Shown piece after piece: positions 12,546 to 25,300 of a stretch of DNA of 64,000 nt. Below the pieces are notes generated by a model that saw nothing but the letters and a program-made list of their open reading frames with translations, was not told the DNA's origin and did no database searches. The stretch lies in NCBI GenBank assembly GCA_023101725.1, contig JALJCO010013427.1, forward strand, positions 186,001 through 250,000, read 5' to 3'. The stretch is from Atherinomorus stipes (Eukaryota; Chordata; Actinopteri; Atheriniformes; Atherinidae). The translations under genes were made by a program, and so were the position numbers. Positions within the stretch are counted from its first letter, which is position 1. Each line of letters opens with the position of its first letter.

Positions 12546-13821
12546 CTGCATGTCAGGAGATTTCTGTGATCAGTGAGACTTCTTTGGATAATTAAGAGTT
12601 AAAAATGGTAGGGGAAGAAAAAGTCAACAGCTACTTGCAGTCAACAAAGACACCATATCTACATCTTTTCTTTATACTGTCCCTTGCATGAAAGCAAAGG
12701 CTTTCGTCATCAGGGTGCGTTGTCAAGGAAATGAGTTTTATTGCAGACTGTTAACTCTAGGGTTTTACTCCCACTGTAACAGGGTTAATGAATTAATGAA
12801 ACAATCTCCGTTGTTTGGTCATCTTTGACCTGATTTTTTGATGCCATGCTTTTTCATCTCGGGTTCAGTGAACTTAAATTGTCTATGTGTGGACAGATCA
12901 GATGGCTTAGGGTTTCAGCTCTCCGGTTACTAAGGCAATTATCTGTGGAGCCGAGTGTGTTTTGAAAGCAAACAAGTCTGTTTTGGCACAATAACAGGCT
13001 GGAGGGATGTCACCGACAACAGTGAAGGTGAACCTGCACACCCCTTATACATGTAGATGAAATTTTCTGACTTGGGTTCCATTTCTTCAGTTTAGGCAAC
13101 CTCTCCTTTCTACTATGGTCATTTAAAAGTGAGGAATAGATTATGATAAATTCTTGACAGGCAACCAGTCACATAAGTATCAATTGTCATCGTGGCAAAA
13201 AAAGAAACTGGAGAAACTGTTGAGTCTGTGTTGTCTGTCTCAAACTATTAATCTGTTTCATAAATAATAATAATGAACCTCGTTGTGCACATTTTCTCAC
13301 CACTTTATCCTGCAGACATTGAAAATATTGGCAAGAAGTCTGGAGCCGAAGCTACAAAAATCTGTGTTCTCTTCTGCCTCCCCTCCAAACATCTAGATAT
13401 GTCAGGACCCGGGTGTATGTGTGAAAAGGTTTTTGAGATGCAATGCAATTTGCCTTCTCTCAGGGATATTCTTGGATGGTTGATTGAGGGGTAATTTAGG
13501 CGTAATTGTATTCAACATTTTTTCAAATAATTTTAGATGTATTGTGGACTCAATAGTGGATATTTACACAGTCAGACAAACTTAAGTTAAATATGATGCA
13601 GTCTTTTAACAATAATGAAGAGAACTGAGACATTGCTTTGAGGTTTTTGTGGATATTTTAGCATGAGACAGCAGAGCCTCGCCCATCAGTGTCTCATTAG
13701 CTCTACCAATTACCTATTCACACCTGGGGCCAATATGTCACCATAGAGGCCTGTCAATAACTGTTAAATTGATATTGTAGTCACTGAATTAGCATGCTGC
13801 AGGGCCAAAATATTGATATAT
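12546..13821. other. intronic, nothing recognised
   Basis: No gene or repeat ends recognised; the ORF at 13273-13494 shows no domain. Confidence 0.45.
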
Positions 13822-14149
13822 ATAGTTGGTAACTTATTTCATAATCAACTAATCATTTATTGTTTACAAACTTTGTTTTTCCTCTCAAAATTGCCACTGT
13901 ACCTTCCGCTGCCTTGTCTGCCTTTCTGTCTGCTCAGCTTTCCTTGAATAGTTTATTGACATAAATAAACGCACACGCCACCAGTCAAAACTTTGGGCAC
14001 TTTTTCCTATTAGATTGATGAGAAAGTGACCAAGCTTTTGACTGGTACTGTAAATATGCTACAATTTTTGGATGATCCGATTAGTCGATGAATCGATTAA
14101 ATAATCTGTGGCTAATCGATTGTTAAAATAATCGTTTGTGACAGCCCTA
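13822..14149. mobile_element. hAT MITE copy, left end decayed
   Basis: It shares ordered blocks with 11773-12413: AAATTGCCACTGTA, CTGCCTTGTCTGCCTTTCTG, ACCAGTCAAA and the terminal AAAATAATCGTTTGTG-CAGCC. The right end is ACAGCCCTA; the first part is missing. Confidence 0.75.
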
Positions 14150-14162
14150 ATATATACACTGT

Positions 14163-14440
14163 CGTCCTCAAAATTATTCATACCCTCCAATTAAAGACAA
14201 AAAAAAAAAGCTGTCAGTTAAATAAGTTGAAATTGACTAAAGTAATAATAAATAAAAATTTGCTGAAAATCATGACATTGATTTTGAATTGTGGTTCAAA
14301 AGAAATATTGAAAACAAATACACAAAAATAAAACGAGTATTATGGGGTTCCGAAGCTAAAATTTTGTTGAGGCAATCACTGCACTTGTGTGTTTTCTCTA
14401 ATGTTCAGAAATGGACCTTTTCCGCTGCACATTTTCATAA
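14163..14440. mobile_element. Tc1/mariner-like copy, left part
   Basis: It starts GTCGTCCTCAAAATTATTCA and includes ATCATGACATTGATTTTGAA, both shared with the complete copy at 50158-50656. It runs into GAGGCAATCACTGCA, a familiar piece of fish Tc1 elements, before being interrupted by a hAT insertion at 14458. Confidence 0.72.
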
Positions 14441-14457
14441 CCCTTCCACATGGCACG

Positions 14458-15750
14458 TAGGGCTGGACGATAATACGATAACGATATGCATCTATCAAAA
14501 AGGCGTGCCTGCGATAGATAAAAAAGAGCCTCAATAGGAGGTTCAATAGAAAAAAGAAGTCTCCCTTTTTTTTCATTCCAGCCTATCATGTAGATTAATA
14601 CTACAGTCATTACTCCCTCCCAACCAATCACAAATAGACCCAGGCACACTCTGTCTCCAAGTCCCTCCCCCTCGCAAACCACAACACAAGCACATGAAGA
14701 AGTGCGTGCCACCGCATGGATAGAGGAGGAAATCGCCCCAGAAATAGCTGCGTTTCTCTTTCACTGACTGGGGGCTGCCGCATCTGTTTTATCATCACCC
14801 CCTTCTGAATGCCAAGGATCAAATGATTTAACATAAAAACGTCAACATTTCTGAACTCACACTGCACCTGCGCAGCAGCGGCGATACTGTCATCTGCTGT
14901 GCACGTGGACGCAGGCAGAGCTACGTGGGGGCAGAGGCAGCAAGGCATCGGTGTGCAGTCTGAGGGAGGAAAGGTAATGGCTGATAAATTAGCTTTGATT
15001 TTACAAGATGAACATACATTCCAATAAATATATTGATCAAGGTTCTGATCACACTGGAGCTTTCAGGGGAGCCTTTCTTTGAGGTCTGTAGTGACTTCAC
15101 GAGTCACGAGTATGTGCATATAGTATTAATGCACGATACAATCAGAAAGATAAGACATGAACTACTCATGCCATTAAATTAAAAAATCTGAATTTGGCAT
15201 CTCACAGAGGGAAGCTGGTTTCCAGCATGTATATGCTCCAGTGATTAGTTTGAGCCACCAAAACCCACTTTATCCTTATTTATAAAGTTTCTGATTATTT
15301 TATACCTTAAATTTAAGTTTTTATCATCCATTGTCCAGAAACAAAAGGTATTATTGGTGCTATTTAAAATATCAAATATCTAATTATATTTATTGTTATG
15401 ACATTGAAAAAAAGTCCATTTTGCTTCTTTTATCCTGTTAAACTTGAAAGCTTTAAGATTTTAGTTTTAGAATTAAGATTTTTATCATTCATCATTCATT
15501 CATTTAGTTGTTTGTGTTGCTATTTTATCTGACTCAGCTGTGTAATGTTACATGTCATGTTCTACTTTGACAGAAAATAAATATTTGAATAAAATTAATC
15601 CTCTGATATCTTTAAACTTCATTTAAGAGTAACAGAACATTTAAGATTTGTCAAAAATAAAGATTTATTTTATATTGTGATATACATCGATATTGAACAA
15701 TATTGAAAAAATTATTGTGATAGAACTTATTCCCATATCGCCAAGCTGTA
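14458..15750. mobile_element. hAT element inserted in the Tc1-like copy
   Basis: The left end TAGGGCTGGACGATAATACG and right end TATCGCCAAGCTGTA are inverted. The flanks ATGGCACG and ACGGCATG match at 6/8, the differences being transitions. Its interior shares ACTACAGTCA, CCAATCACAAA and GACCCAGGCA with 8255-8814. No intact transposase reading frame. Confidence 0.75.
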
Positions 15751-15759
15751 ACGGCATGG

Positions 15760-16232
15760 TAAGCTTTATTTGTGTTTCCTCTGGGAAAACCCGTTATGAC
15801 CTGTTACGATTTTTCACACCCGTTTCAGAGTTAGCTCTAATTGTGCTCAACCTACAGATGTGACGTAACTGACTGTTGTCCACTGATTGGTCAAAGGAAA
15901 TTGTCATCACACGTGTCATACGTGTTTTCCCTCGCCTTTTTAAAAAAAATATCTGGCTCTGTTTCGGTGACTACAAGCCACAGAGGAAACAACAGCAGTA
16001 ACACCTCTATATCATCTATTGCCTCCATTGTTGGTTTTACTTTACTGACCAGCGCGGCGCGAGGCATGGCAGTCACGTCACGGCAGTCTCAACCACGCCA
16101 ACTCCACCCACTTTCAGGTGGTCGACAACTACTTCTACTGTGTGGAAACAAAAACCGTCCTGGTCGTCTTTAGCGTGTGGTGCTGTACTGTGCTGAGCCG
16201 TGCCCTGTGCAGCTGCAGTGGAAAAGGCCCAA
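15760..16232. mobile_element. unclassified DNA-transposon-like insert
   Basis: A more CpG-rich block containing GCTGAGCCGTGCCCTGTGC and ending CAGTGGAAAAGGCCC, words seen in fish DNA transposons with GGCCTTTTCCACTG ends. The left end is poorly matched and the family is not assigned. The ORF at 15841-16173 has no recognised domain. Confidence 0.45.
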
Positions 16233-16400
16233 AAGACTTCAACAGCTGTTGACAGGTATTTTGGTCCACTGTTCATGGGAAAGGTACTCTAATGTATCTG
16301 GGACAGTTTGTTTGTTTTTTTAAATTATTATTTCCAACCACAATTCAAAAGCAATACTCATAAATGTGTATTTACAGTATGTATGTATGCATGTAAGCAT
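16233..16400. mobile_element. Tc1/mariner-like copy, right part
   Basis: TTGACAGGTATTTTGGTCCA followed by CTGTTCATGGGAAAGGTACT is standard fish Tc1 sequence. It matches the equivalent block near 50406-50460, continuing the copy that begins at 14163. Confidence 0.65.
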
Positions 16401-18468
16401 GTCCACATACTTCTGTAGTTATAACATAAATAATACATCTTTCTAATGTTTTGATTATCAAAAAACTATGCATGGGTTATAAACTGGACAAGTATGCAAA
16501 GTATATTTGATACTGATGTGAAGTTTTTAGAGAATGGGATGATAAGGTTGATTAATGAATTGTAGTATTGTCGCACCTTCTTAAACCTCAGTGACATGCG
16601 GTCCATCCTTCAGCTTGTACTTTATAGAAAGAATTAATTCATAGTATCTCTTTGTAACTGAGCCTTTTTTTGCTCCTTTCTTTTTGTCTGTGTCAGCTGT
16701 AGAGAAGAACCTGAAAAGAACTGAAATAAACAAAGGGAAAACAAGCCAGACAAAGCTTCAACCAGGCTTTGGTAGACTGCTGGTTTGGAGGCAATGTGCC
16801 CACACAAAGAGCTCTCTGTGAGAGTGGCAGTACTCCGTATTCCTGCGGAGTACTCGTTCAGTCACACAAACACTGATACACTGATTAATTTCACACACAA
16901 AGTGTAGCACACACATGTATTTGACTAGAAATTGTCTTTTTCTCACAAGTTTATCTTTTTTCACTCTATTTGATTTATGAGCCATCTCTTACATATTTGT
17001 GGTCACATCCTGGCCTAAACCACAAGTTTCATAAGTAAATACTGAGTGTTAAAAGAACTCAAACTCAATTACTGCAATCACGGTTTCAGAGGCGAGCACT
17101 GCTAAAGTTATTTTCCATTCATTGAAATTTAAAATGGTCTTTTTGCTCAAGTAAAATCATTTGTTCCTTAAACCGCATCATTTTATGGTTGGTATCTCCA
17201 AAATGCCACAAAAATGTATACTTATTTGCTTTTTTTCTGTTGGTCAATAAATATGCAACTTAAAATTTAAAAAGAAGAAAAAGAAAAGAAAAATACTTGT
17301 AGTTTATAAATATCCAGTATTCCTTCCAATGACTGTGTGGCTCACTTGGTACTTTTTTGGTTTCTTTAAGCAGCAAACATACATTTTAAAGCTCATTCTC
17401 ATCTCTAGCCCCAAGCTCAAAATGTACATCCATTCCTCAGCCCTAGTATATACCACGAGGCCTATGCAAACATTAAGACCCTTGAAATTAGATGACAGCA
17501 CAGTAAGTTGATTTGTCTCCTACATTACAGGACCTGCAATGTGACTATTGCGCACATGTACAATGCAATGACGACGCTCAAACGATATATTGTGCAGTCG
17601 TATTTTAGATGTGCCAAAGTTAATTGTTTTGGGGAAATAGGGTTTCATACTTGCTGAAACATATCCATTTCGCAAATACTCTGCTTTTTTATATTGCCCT
17701 CTCTCAGTACAGCTACTCCATTTCTTGTACAGCAGTAATAAAACTATAGTATTACAGAAGGTACCAGGACTACTCTATCAAGTCTGGATTGTTGCAGAGT
17801 CTGGTCTCTCCTCATCTCCTGGCTTTAAGTGGAGAAGGTCAGATCTGTATGGTGTCTCCAATAGTAAAAAACAAAGAATACTTACAGATTAAAACACGTT
17901 TTAGGAAAAAAAAACAGTAACTGTTTTTGTTTGATCTTAACCAAAGCTGCATAGTTCCAAATCACATATAACGATGAAACCCTTGCACTAAAAGCACCAA
18001 AAGGACATTAGCTTAAAGCTTGAGTGTCTTTTAAGGAAAAAATTCTGGTATTGATGCTAAAAAGAACAATGCAAGATATGCAACAGATGGTTGACTAATG
18101 CATATCACTTTTGCAGAAGATACATTACTATCTAATGTGTTTTCAATATTTAAGCACTTTAATGCATGACTTATGGAAGCCCTGATATGGAAGCCCTGAT
18201 TTAGAAGAGGAGCAAGAAAACCTTGAAAAAGTCAGTAACAGCAATCATAAAACAGAGTCCACAAACTTTCATAGTACAGAGGATGGGCAGGTGCTGTAAC
18301 GCAGCACTTATAGCAGCCCACACGTAGAAAGAAAATATGTCTGGGTTTAAAGTGTGGGGAAAAGAAATGACTAGATGGCAATTTGTCAGCTGTAATGTGG
18401 CTTTGGGCAGAAAGGTGAAGGCTCAGGGGCAGTTCAGAGTTTCTTCGCAGTCTTGAAAAGTGATATAT
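16401..18468. other. intronic, nothing recognised
   Basis: AT-rich, with no element ends or gene signal; short overlapping ORFs near 17304-17511 are uninformative. Confidence 0.45.
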
Positions 18469-18740
18469 ACACCACTCACAAAAAGTTAGGGATATTCAAC
18501 TTTTGGTTATACTTTAAGGAAAATGTAAAAATGTTCACACCTTATTGATATTATATTTTGTTTTGAACTGGAATTATGATGTGATAAGTCCTCCATCTCA
18601 AACAGTTTATTGAAGGTAAAGCTAACAACAATGGTGGATATACCACAACATAAAAATGACAAGGCCTCAATAACTTGTCATGTGTTCGGTGTCGTCTTGG
18701 TCTGATGACGTCTAAATGTGAGCAGGATGATGAAAAGGAC
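18469..18740. mobile_element. Tc1-like MITE remnant
   Basis: Starts at a TA-rich site with CACCACTCACAAAAAGTTAG, a familiar fish Tc1 inverted-repeat sequence. It continues with TATACCACAACATAAAAATG, a typical internal piece. The right end was not found. Confidence 0.55.
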
Positions 18741-19795
18741 TGTTTAAACACAAGATGTCATTAAACCAGAACATTTAGAGATCAAGCCATGATTGAGACA
18801 CTACTTTTGTATTTTTGTATTTTTATTTTTATTTTTTTGGTGGTTAGTCATCATTTTTGAGAACAGCATGGTGTGCAATAAATATTCAACCACTGACCAA
18901 TATACATATGCATTGAAAAGTTTAGAGAGAGTCTAATTCAGTTCACCTGGAAAGGTTGTAGTGGATTTTAGGTTAAGGTTCATTCTGATATCATGCAAAA
19001 AGCCAAAAATCCCAGCACATTTTGAAATGCTGAGAAGCCACAACACTATGCACCTACATAAAGCTGTATGAGACATGGTTTGTGCTCTAGTAAAGGTGAA
19101 AGAAGATGGCACCAGTTAGGTTACTTCACTTTGGACAAAAAGGATGCTTTGCTTTGTTGCTTACTGTTTGTATGGAATTGTAATGAATTACACTGCTGTA
19201 TATTGTTTTGCTGGTAATTGATGTGCGTTATCTACTTCTTCTGGATATTTGATAACATAATAGAATATGTTTCAAAAGCATGCTGTCCTCTAGTAGATTC
19301 AGAGTCTGCATGCTGTAAAACAGAGCAAAACAAACAAGTCTGAAAGTTATGTATCATTAATCCACAGTGATTTAAAAAAAAAGAGTACAGGACATACTTT
19401 GCACTGTTGGAAAAACAACAGAGAGCTCAGTCATTAAACAGTTTTAGCTCTAATCGGTCAGTACTTCCCCTGCATACTTTTCACAGTAAAACCTGCCTTC
19501 CAGGAAGAGAAAGTCCCAGCTGAAATTTGGGGGCTTAACACTGACAGTTAAAGCAGTCTACTTCAGTTTTAAAGCTCCTCTTTTTTCCTACTTAGTAAAC
19601 TTGAAGCTGTAGACAAAAAGAATGACTCATGACTCAACTTCTTCCATAAAAATTTACTGACCCCACAATGTCTGAGGGTTTTACTTGACTCTTGAGGGCT
19701 AAAGAAGTGGGGACTTGGATAGTAGCACTGAACAAAATTATAAGGTAAACGCATACAGAAATTATTAATTTAGCTCTGTTTTGCCCAATTGTCAC
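18741..19795. other. intronic, nothing recognised
   Basis: No gene or repeat ends seen. Confidence 0.4.
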
Positions 19796-19803
19796 AAATA
19801 ATT

Positions 19804-20078
19804 AGTGATGCACAAACAGAGAAATTTCTACAGATACCGAAAACCGATAATTTTCTGCTTGTTATGACTGATACCAATAACTGCTGAGTTCATATTTAAA
19901 AATTTAATATAATCTTCATATAATCTGCAGTTTGTGCTCTGGATGCAGCAATGAAAAACTGATATTTAAGTAGCAGAGGCCGATAAATAGGTCAATGCCA
20001 GGCCGATATCAATATTCAGTTTTAAAGCCAGTATCGTCCGATACCGACATTGGGCCAATAATATCGTCACATCACATC
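19804..20078. mobile_element. hAT-like MITE (GATGCAC type)
   Basis: AGTGATGCAC at the left and GTCACATCACATC at the right, with GATACCGA and CCGATATC motifs inside. Flanks AAATAATT and TAATAATT match at 7/8. Confidence 0.6.
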
Positions 20079-20379
20079 TAATAATTGACGGTGTCATCGT
20101 GACTTGAGGCCAACGTCTACTTTGAACTGCTGCACAGTTTGCTTTGAAAATTGATGATAAAAAACAAAAACAAAACTTATAAACTGTAAATTAGGCATGT
20201 TGTAAACATTGCAGTCAATTACTGTCAGCAGTGATGTGTAGAGATCATGACAGGACCAACAGAACGGACTGCTACACTCATGCATTAAAGTTAAAGGTGC
20301 ATTATAACCATTGAGCCAATAACAGGAAATTATAACGTCATTCCAATAAGTCTGATGTAATGACTTGCCCCAGTAACAT

Positions 20380-20776
20380 AAATGTTTGAATCTAACTTGT
20401 CAGTGCATCATTTTCAATGGTTTTTGTAACTTCTCGATTGCACTTTTTCAGTTTGTAATCCTGATGCATGTATTTGCATCACTTCAAGGAGCCTTTATTT
20501 TTGTATCAGTAACTAATGCACCTTATTTAAGTTGGTGTGAATTTGAGATATCAAATAGTTTTGTTTGATGTTTTTTAGAAAATGTTTGAGAGGCTTGCTA
20601 ATAGTTTTTCAATATTTCTTCATTTACGGGGTAAAACGTCTTTTCGGTTTTGTTAACAGTATTGCTGTCATGATTAGGTACAGTATGTGTGTTATCAGTT
20701 ATCGTTATCGGCCTTTTGAAGCTGAAATTATCAGTCACGGTATCGTTTTTTAAAAAAAGGTTATCGTGCAACCCTA
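20380..20776. mobile_element. hAT right-end remnant
   Basis: Ends GGTTATCGTGCAACCCTA after GTTATCAGTTATCGTTATCG, the usual right end of fish hAT copies. No matching left end was identified, so the start is approximate. Confidence 0.5.
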
Positions 20777-21068
20777 ATTAAAGCGCATCCAAAGACTCAT
20801 TTTGTAGAGCTACTTTCACATACTGGAAACTGGTAGACGTATTGAGACACTGTTTATCGCATTAAACATGAAATTAAAACAACTGTTTGAGGTAAGAATT
20901 GATAGTTTGGACATTATGCTGTATTCATTGTCAAAACATTGTTGGATTTTATTAAAAATGCTTTGCAACTTGAAGCCTGTTTAAATAACAATTTGGAAAC
21001 TGCTCTGTTGACTCTTGACAACCCCGAACTCGGATGCAAGTGAAATTGGATCATGAAGAGAGAGCAAG

Positions 21069-22294
21069 TAGGGCTGCACAATATATCGAAAATTTACCTT
21101 AATCGCGATATTGGCCCGTATGATGTACACATCGCAAAGACGGCCTAAACGGCGATATGTAGAAGCATTTATGTTTACATATATTTTAAGGAAGTTTCGT
21201 GATATTCCAGTCACAGTTCTTGCGCTCCGTGTCAACAGCCAATCATTGGGCTTTTACTGTCTTAAATGCGCAACCATCCCTCCTCCTTCACTTGTTTGGC
21301 AGGAGCATGCAGAATGAGGAGCGTGGTGGCTGGAGGCTGCGGGGAAAGTGGAGAGAATGTAGATGTGGTAGAACTTAAAAACAGTACATCGACAATTTGG
21401 AGCTACTTCGGTTACAAGAAAGTCGACGTGCTGCAAACGCAGGTCGAGTCGCGCGGCAGAACCCTTCATGAGTTGGTTACTGCATTTCCTCACTGAAGAC
21501 TTCGAACTGAAAAGCCGGTGTTTGGAGATCGTGTACTTCCTGGACTCACGCCAGTGAAAACCAGCTCTTGGATTCCAACAAGTGTTAGCCAGCTGAGATT
21601 TGCATGAAGAGCAACAGGTCTGCATCACCATGACAACGGAGCCAGCATTGTGAAAGCCCCGAACTCAACAACTGGGTCAAACTCCAGTGTTTCAGCCACG
21701 GGCAGCATCTCACCATCGTAAGTCTTTTTAGCCCCTTCCAGACCTGCGCTGGAAAACGGTAATAGTGCGGATCTTATCCTTAATAACATTTGCATTCAGA
21801 GAAATGTTCCGGTCTTTTACCTCGGAGATGTAGTGGACGTGTACGTTTTAGCTGAATGCACAAGAAAATGTTCTGGACAGAGTTGAAGGGAGAGCGCTGC
21901 TGTGCTGGCTTATCTGCAACATTTCCTGATGTCTGAACTTGATCGGGGCGCAATGAGTCCGCCAGGAACTCGTTTGAAAAGACGAGACCGGTTAAAGAGC
22001 AGCTGGACTTTACTGGACATGTACCAGTCTTAAGTCTGAAAGCGGCTAAGGAGTGCAATATTTGAATAAATCAGTTAATTTGTTCTAATTTTGAAAAGGG
22101 AGACTAAAAATTGAGAAGCTGAAAGAGGAAAGGTTGCAGTGAAAACGCACAGGGAATGCATTTTTAAAGCGACAGTGAAGCTTAGCATGAAAAAAGATGC
22201 ATTAACAAGTATTTTATTTATCGTGAATCATATAGTCATCGTGTCAACACTATTATCGCCTATCGCAAGTTTTTTCCATTATCCTGCAGCCATA
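21069..22294 (+). mobile_element. hAT element with transposase N-terminus remnant
   Basis: TAGGGCTGCACAATATATCG at the left and ATTATCCTGCAGCCATA at the right are inverted. The flanks AGAGCAAG (21061-21068) and ATAGCAAG (22295-22302) match at 7/8. At 1.2 kb it is too short for a full hAT transposase. It carries a BED-finger-like coding fragment and is presumably a deletion derivative. Confidence 0.82.
21266..21496 (+). pseudogene. ZBED/hAT transposase BED-finger fragment
   Basis: The 76-residue frame includes NSTSTIWSYFGYKK, the start of a BED zinc finger as in ZBED1-like hAT transposases (W and aromatic residues kept). The downstream Cys/His ligands and catalytic core are not in frame; the sequence decays after about 21500. 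It is a relic, not a gene. Confidence 0.65.
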
Positions 22295-22302
22295 ATAGCA
22301 AG

Positions 22303-25300
22303 TATCTGACATTTCAAACACCGATAACCACAACTACACTGACAACGAGAGTTGCTAAAATAGAAGTGTAACTGTCCATCATTTACCAGGTGCGAATGAT
22401 TAAAGGTCAAAACTATTTTGGGACCTGGTTAGTCGGTGTCATCAGCAACTCCTTACTATTTGTCTTGTTCGTTTATGGTATCATGCTGCATCCTCATAGT
22501 TGGCAGCCGGTGGTTTATGGCCCAATGACTGGCGGGGACAAGTCAAGGTTGTTCATGGGCCAGTGATGCATGTTGTGAGAAATCAGGATTTATCTGGGAT
22601 TTCTGGAGGTGAGTCAACTTCCATGTGTGAAGAGCCTGGACATTCTTTAGGAGAGAAGTTGTATCAGCGCTGCAGTGCCCTTGCATTCATGTTTTGTTTT
22701 AAAGCAACACAAAACACACCAGTAATCTCCTGTGCCAGAACACTGTAGTATTTAAACATGAGAATGTGCTTGTTTGAGGATCTCAGGTGTGACTTAACCG
22801 TGCAGGCTTTGTTCTCTGCATGATGTCACCCTTTGAGAGAAACAATAGTTTTTTAGATTAAATCATAGGCTGGATAGAATTTCTTCAAACTTGCATTGCA
22901 TCATCATTATTTGTGTGGATTATCTAAAGGCATCTGGTCACCTGTACAATCAGGGCTGCTTATCAAGCTATCTCCACATTTTCTTTCAGAGGCATTGTAT
23001 CAACACCAAGTCAGGAGGGATTTTCTTTTTAGTGACAGAAAAGCTAAATCTGTAGGTTCAATAAATTTGTTTTTAGTCTCCGATGGAGCCTGATGCTGCA
23101 AGTTTATTATTTGCTGCAGTGGTAACTGTACACCTGCTGAACCTCTCAGTCAAAATAATCAACAGAGGGCTGTTGCTGTGTTGGATGCTGTAGTTAAAAG
23201 ACTTTAGTTCAGCATTTGCAAGAGGGTGAAACTTGGAGCCAGTAAGTGAGCTTTTCCCATCATAATGTGGCAAAGCAACTTGAGTTTTCCTGTACAGTGA
23301 AAGGTGCCAGCAAAGCAAGTCTCTGCCTGTATGCTCTAAGGAAAATGTGCAAATTGTTCAGAAACCTCCCATTTAACCCCTCCTCCTTTCATTTCCTGTG
23401 CTTTTTTTTCAACTTGCAAGTTAAGGTTGCTATAGCGATGAAGAAGGAATAAACTTCCTGTCTTTTTCCTGTGGTTAATTGCCGCCTCTTCATAATCTTT
23501 TTACTTCTCCCTCTTACACATTTCATCCTTAGTGATTTCACATTCCATGTATTTATGTATATTATTATAATCTACACATTACATTATCGGTTTCCTGCAT
23601 GAGCAAAATACTTTATAGAGCCAGATTTTAAATCTCCAGTCTCAATTTGACTAATTAATATTTCAAGATTATGGTAAAAAGCACTGGTAAGTGAGTGTAT
23701 GCATTATGACTTCACTGTCATCAAGCGGTTAGCCTCAAGTAGCACAGCAGGAATTCCGGTCTCTCAGTTTAACAGATCTTCAAAGCCCTCCTACCCAGCT
23801 GTTAGAATAACTTTCTCTTATTGCCATTCTCCAACTCTCACCACAAACTTCATTTAACTGTTGTAATTTAGATGCATCTTGTCAGGACAAGCCCCAGCAG
23901 GGGCAGTGACTCAAAATGAAGTGGAAGGTTTAGCCTCTCAAATTACTTTTAATATGTGCGCTTTCTTCAGAAACTGGGAAGTAAAGAAGATTAAGAAAAA
24001 TAAAGGAAAGCCTCAAGGTTTACAAGACTGTTATCAAAAAGTTAAGCTCCAGAAATGTGCATTTTAGACAACACCTTGAATCTGAGTGTATTAAAGAGTG
24101 CACCGAGGAAGGGGACTGTTTTTTCAGCGGGTATGGAAAATGAATGGATGAATAAAAGTTGGATGCTGAAAACCTTAAAGTATGAGTCATCCTGTCGGGT
24201 ATCATAAACATTAAAGTCCAGTTATTTTTTAAAAAATGGGGGAGGAAAAAGCATGTATGTATAAATGTATAGTTTTTAATAGCAGTTTTAAACTGTTTAA
24301 ACTTAGACACAAGTTACAGAGATTAATTTAAACTTGAGATGAAATGCTGAGCGATGATGTTTGCTCTGGCCATGTCAGGTGCATTGGTCTGGTCAGGCCT
24401 TTCATGTCTGCAGGCTTCAAGGCCAGGGCAGCATCTGATTTTTATAAGGCTTTGGAGGGTCAGTCGTCACAGGCAGCCTTGGTTGCCTCATCTGCTCTTT
24501 GATGGATGGCCTTTCAGTTTGGAATAATTACCCCTGCCCAGGCTGGAGTCTGGTGACTGTGAACCACAATCTACACATGGGGGTTTACAAACCTGAAAAT
24601 CCTGACTATACCAAGAAATGAACTGCTTTCACTGCAGAAATGAATGTAATAAAGGTGCAATATATATCCAGTTATACCTGAATTGGCAAGCAGAGCAAAT
24701 AAAGGCTTATTTCAGTTTTGGCCTTTGAGCAGTTATGGTTGTTGTCATTGTAATTTTTTTAATGACTTTTTTCATCTTATTTAAATGCTTGCATCATCTG
24801 TTTTTAACCAGGCCTCTACATCCAGTAGATTTCTGAACTAAAATAAAGAATGAACATAATCAAACATTTAAATCAATAGCTTGTCAGCCAGCCCGATTGT
24901 AATCGATGTTTTGTGTCCCCATTTTCTCAATTCATACAAGTATAAACATTTAATTGCAGCTTATAGTGGGCAAATGTCTCAAAGGCAGATGAATCAATTT
25001 CTTTGTTGTTTTTAGAAATGCCTGACATGTTATTGTTCGCATACTTGGTTCATACATAAGACTTTGATCTATGTTTTAAAAAAAAAAACCCAACAAAGTT
25101 GGAGGAATTGGTATGAAGCCACAACTTACAGTACTGTAAACATTCACTTTGTTGACCAGTTCATTAACCCAATATTCTCTATTTCAGAAAATAAACATTT
25201 CATTTAAAATGTTTGAGAGGCTATGGATGAAATAGATGGACAAAAATGAATCCAAATCTTCAATTTTTGCATTTTTACTGGTGAGTAAGGGTTCTGTCAG

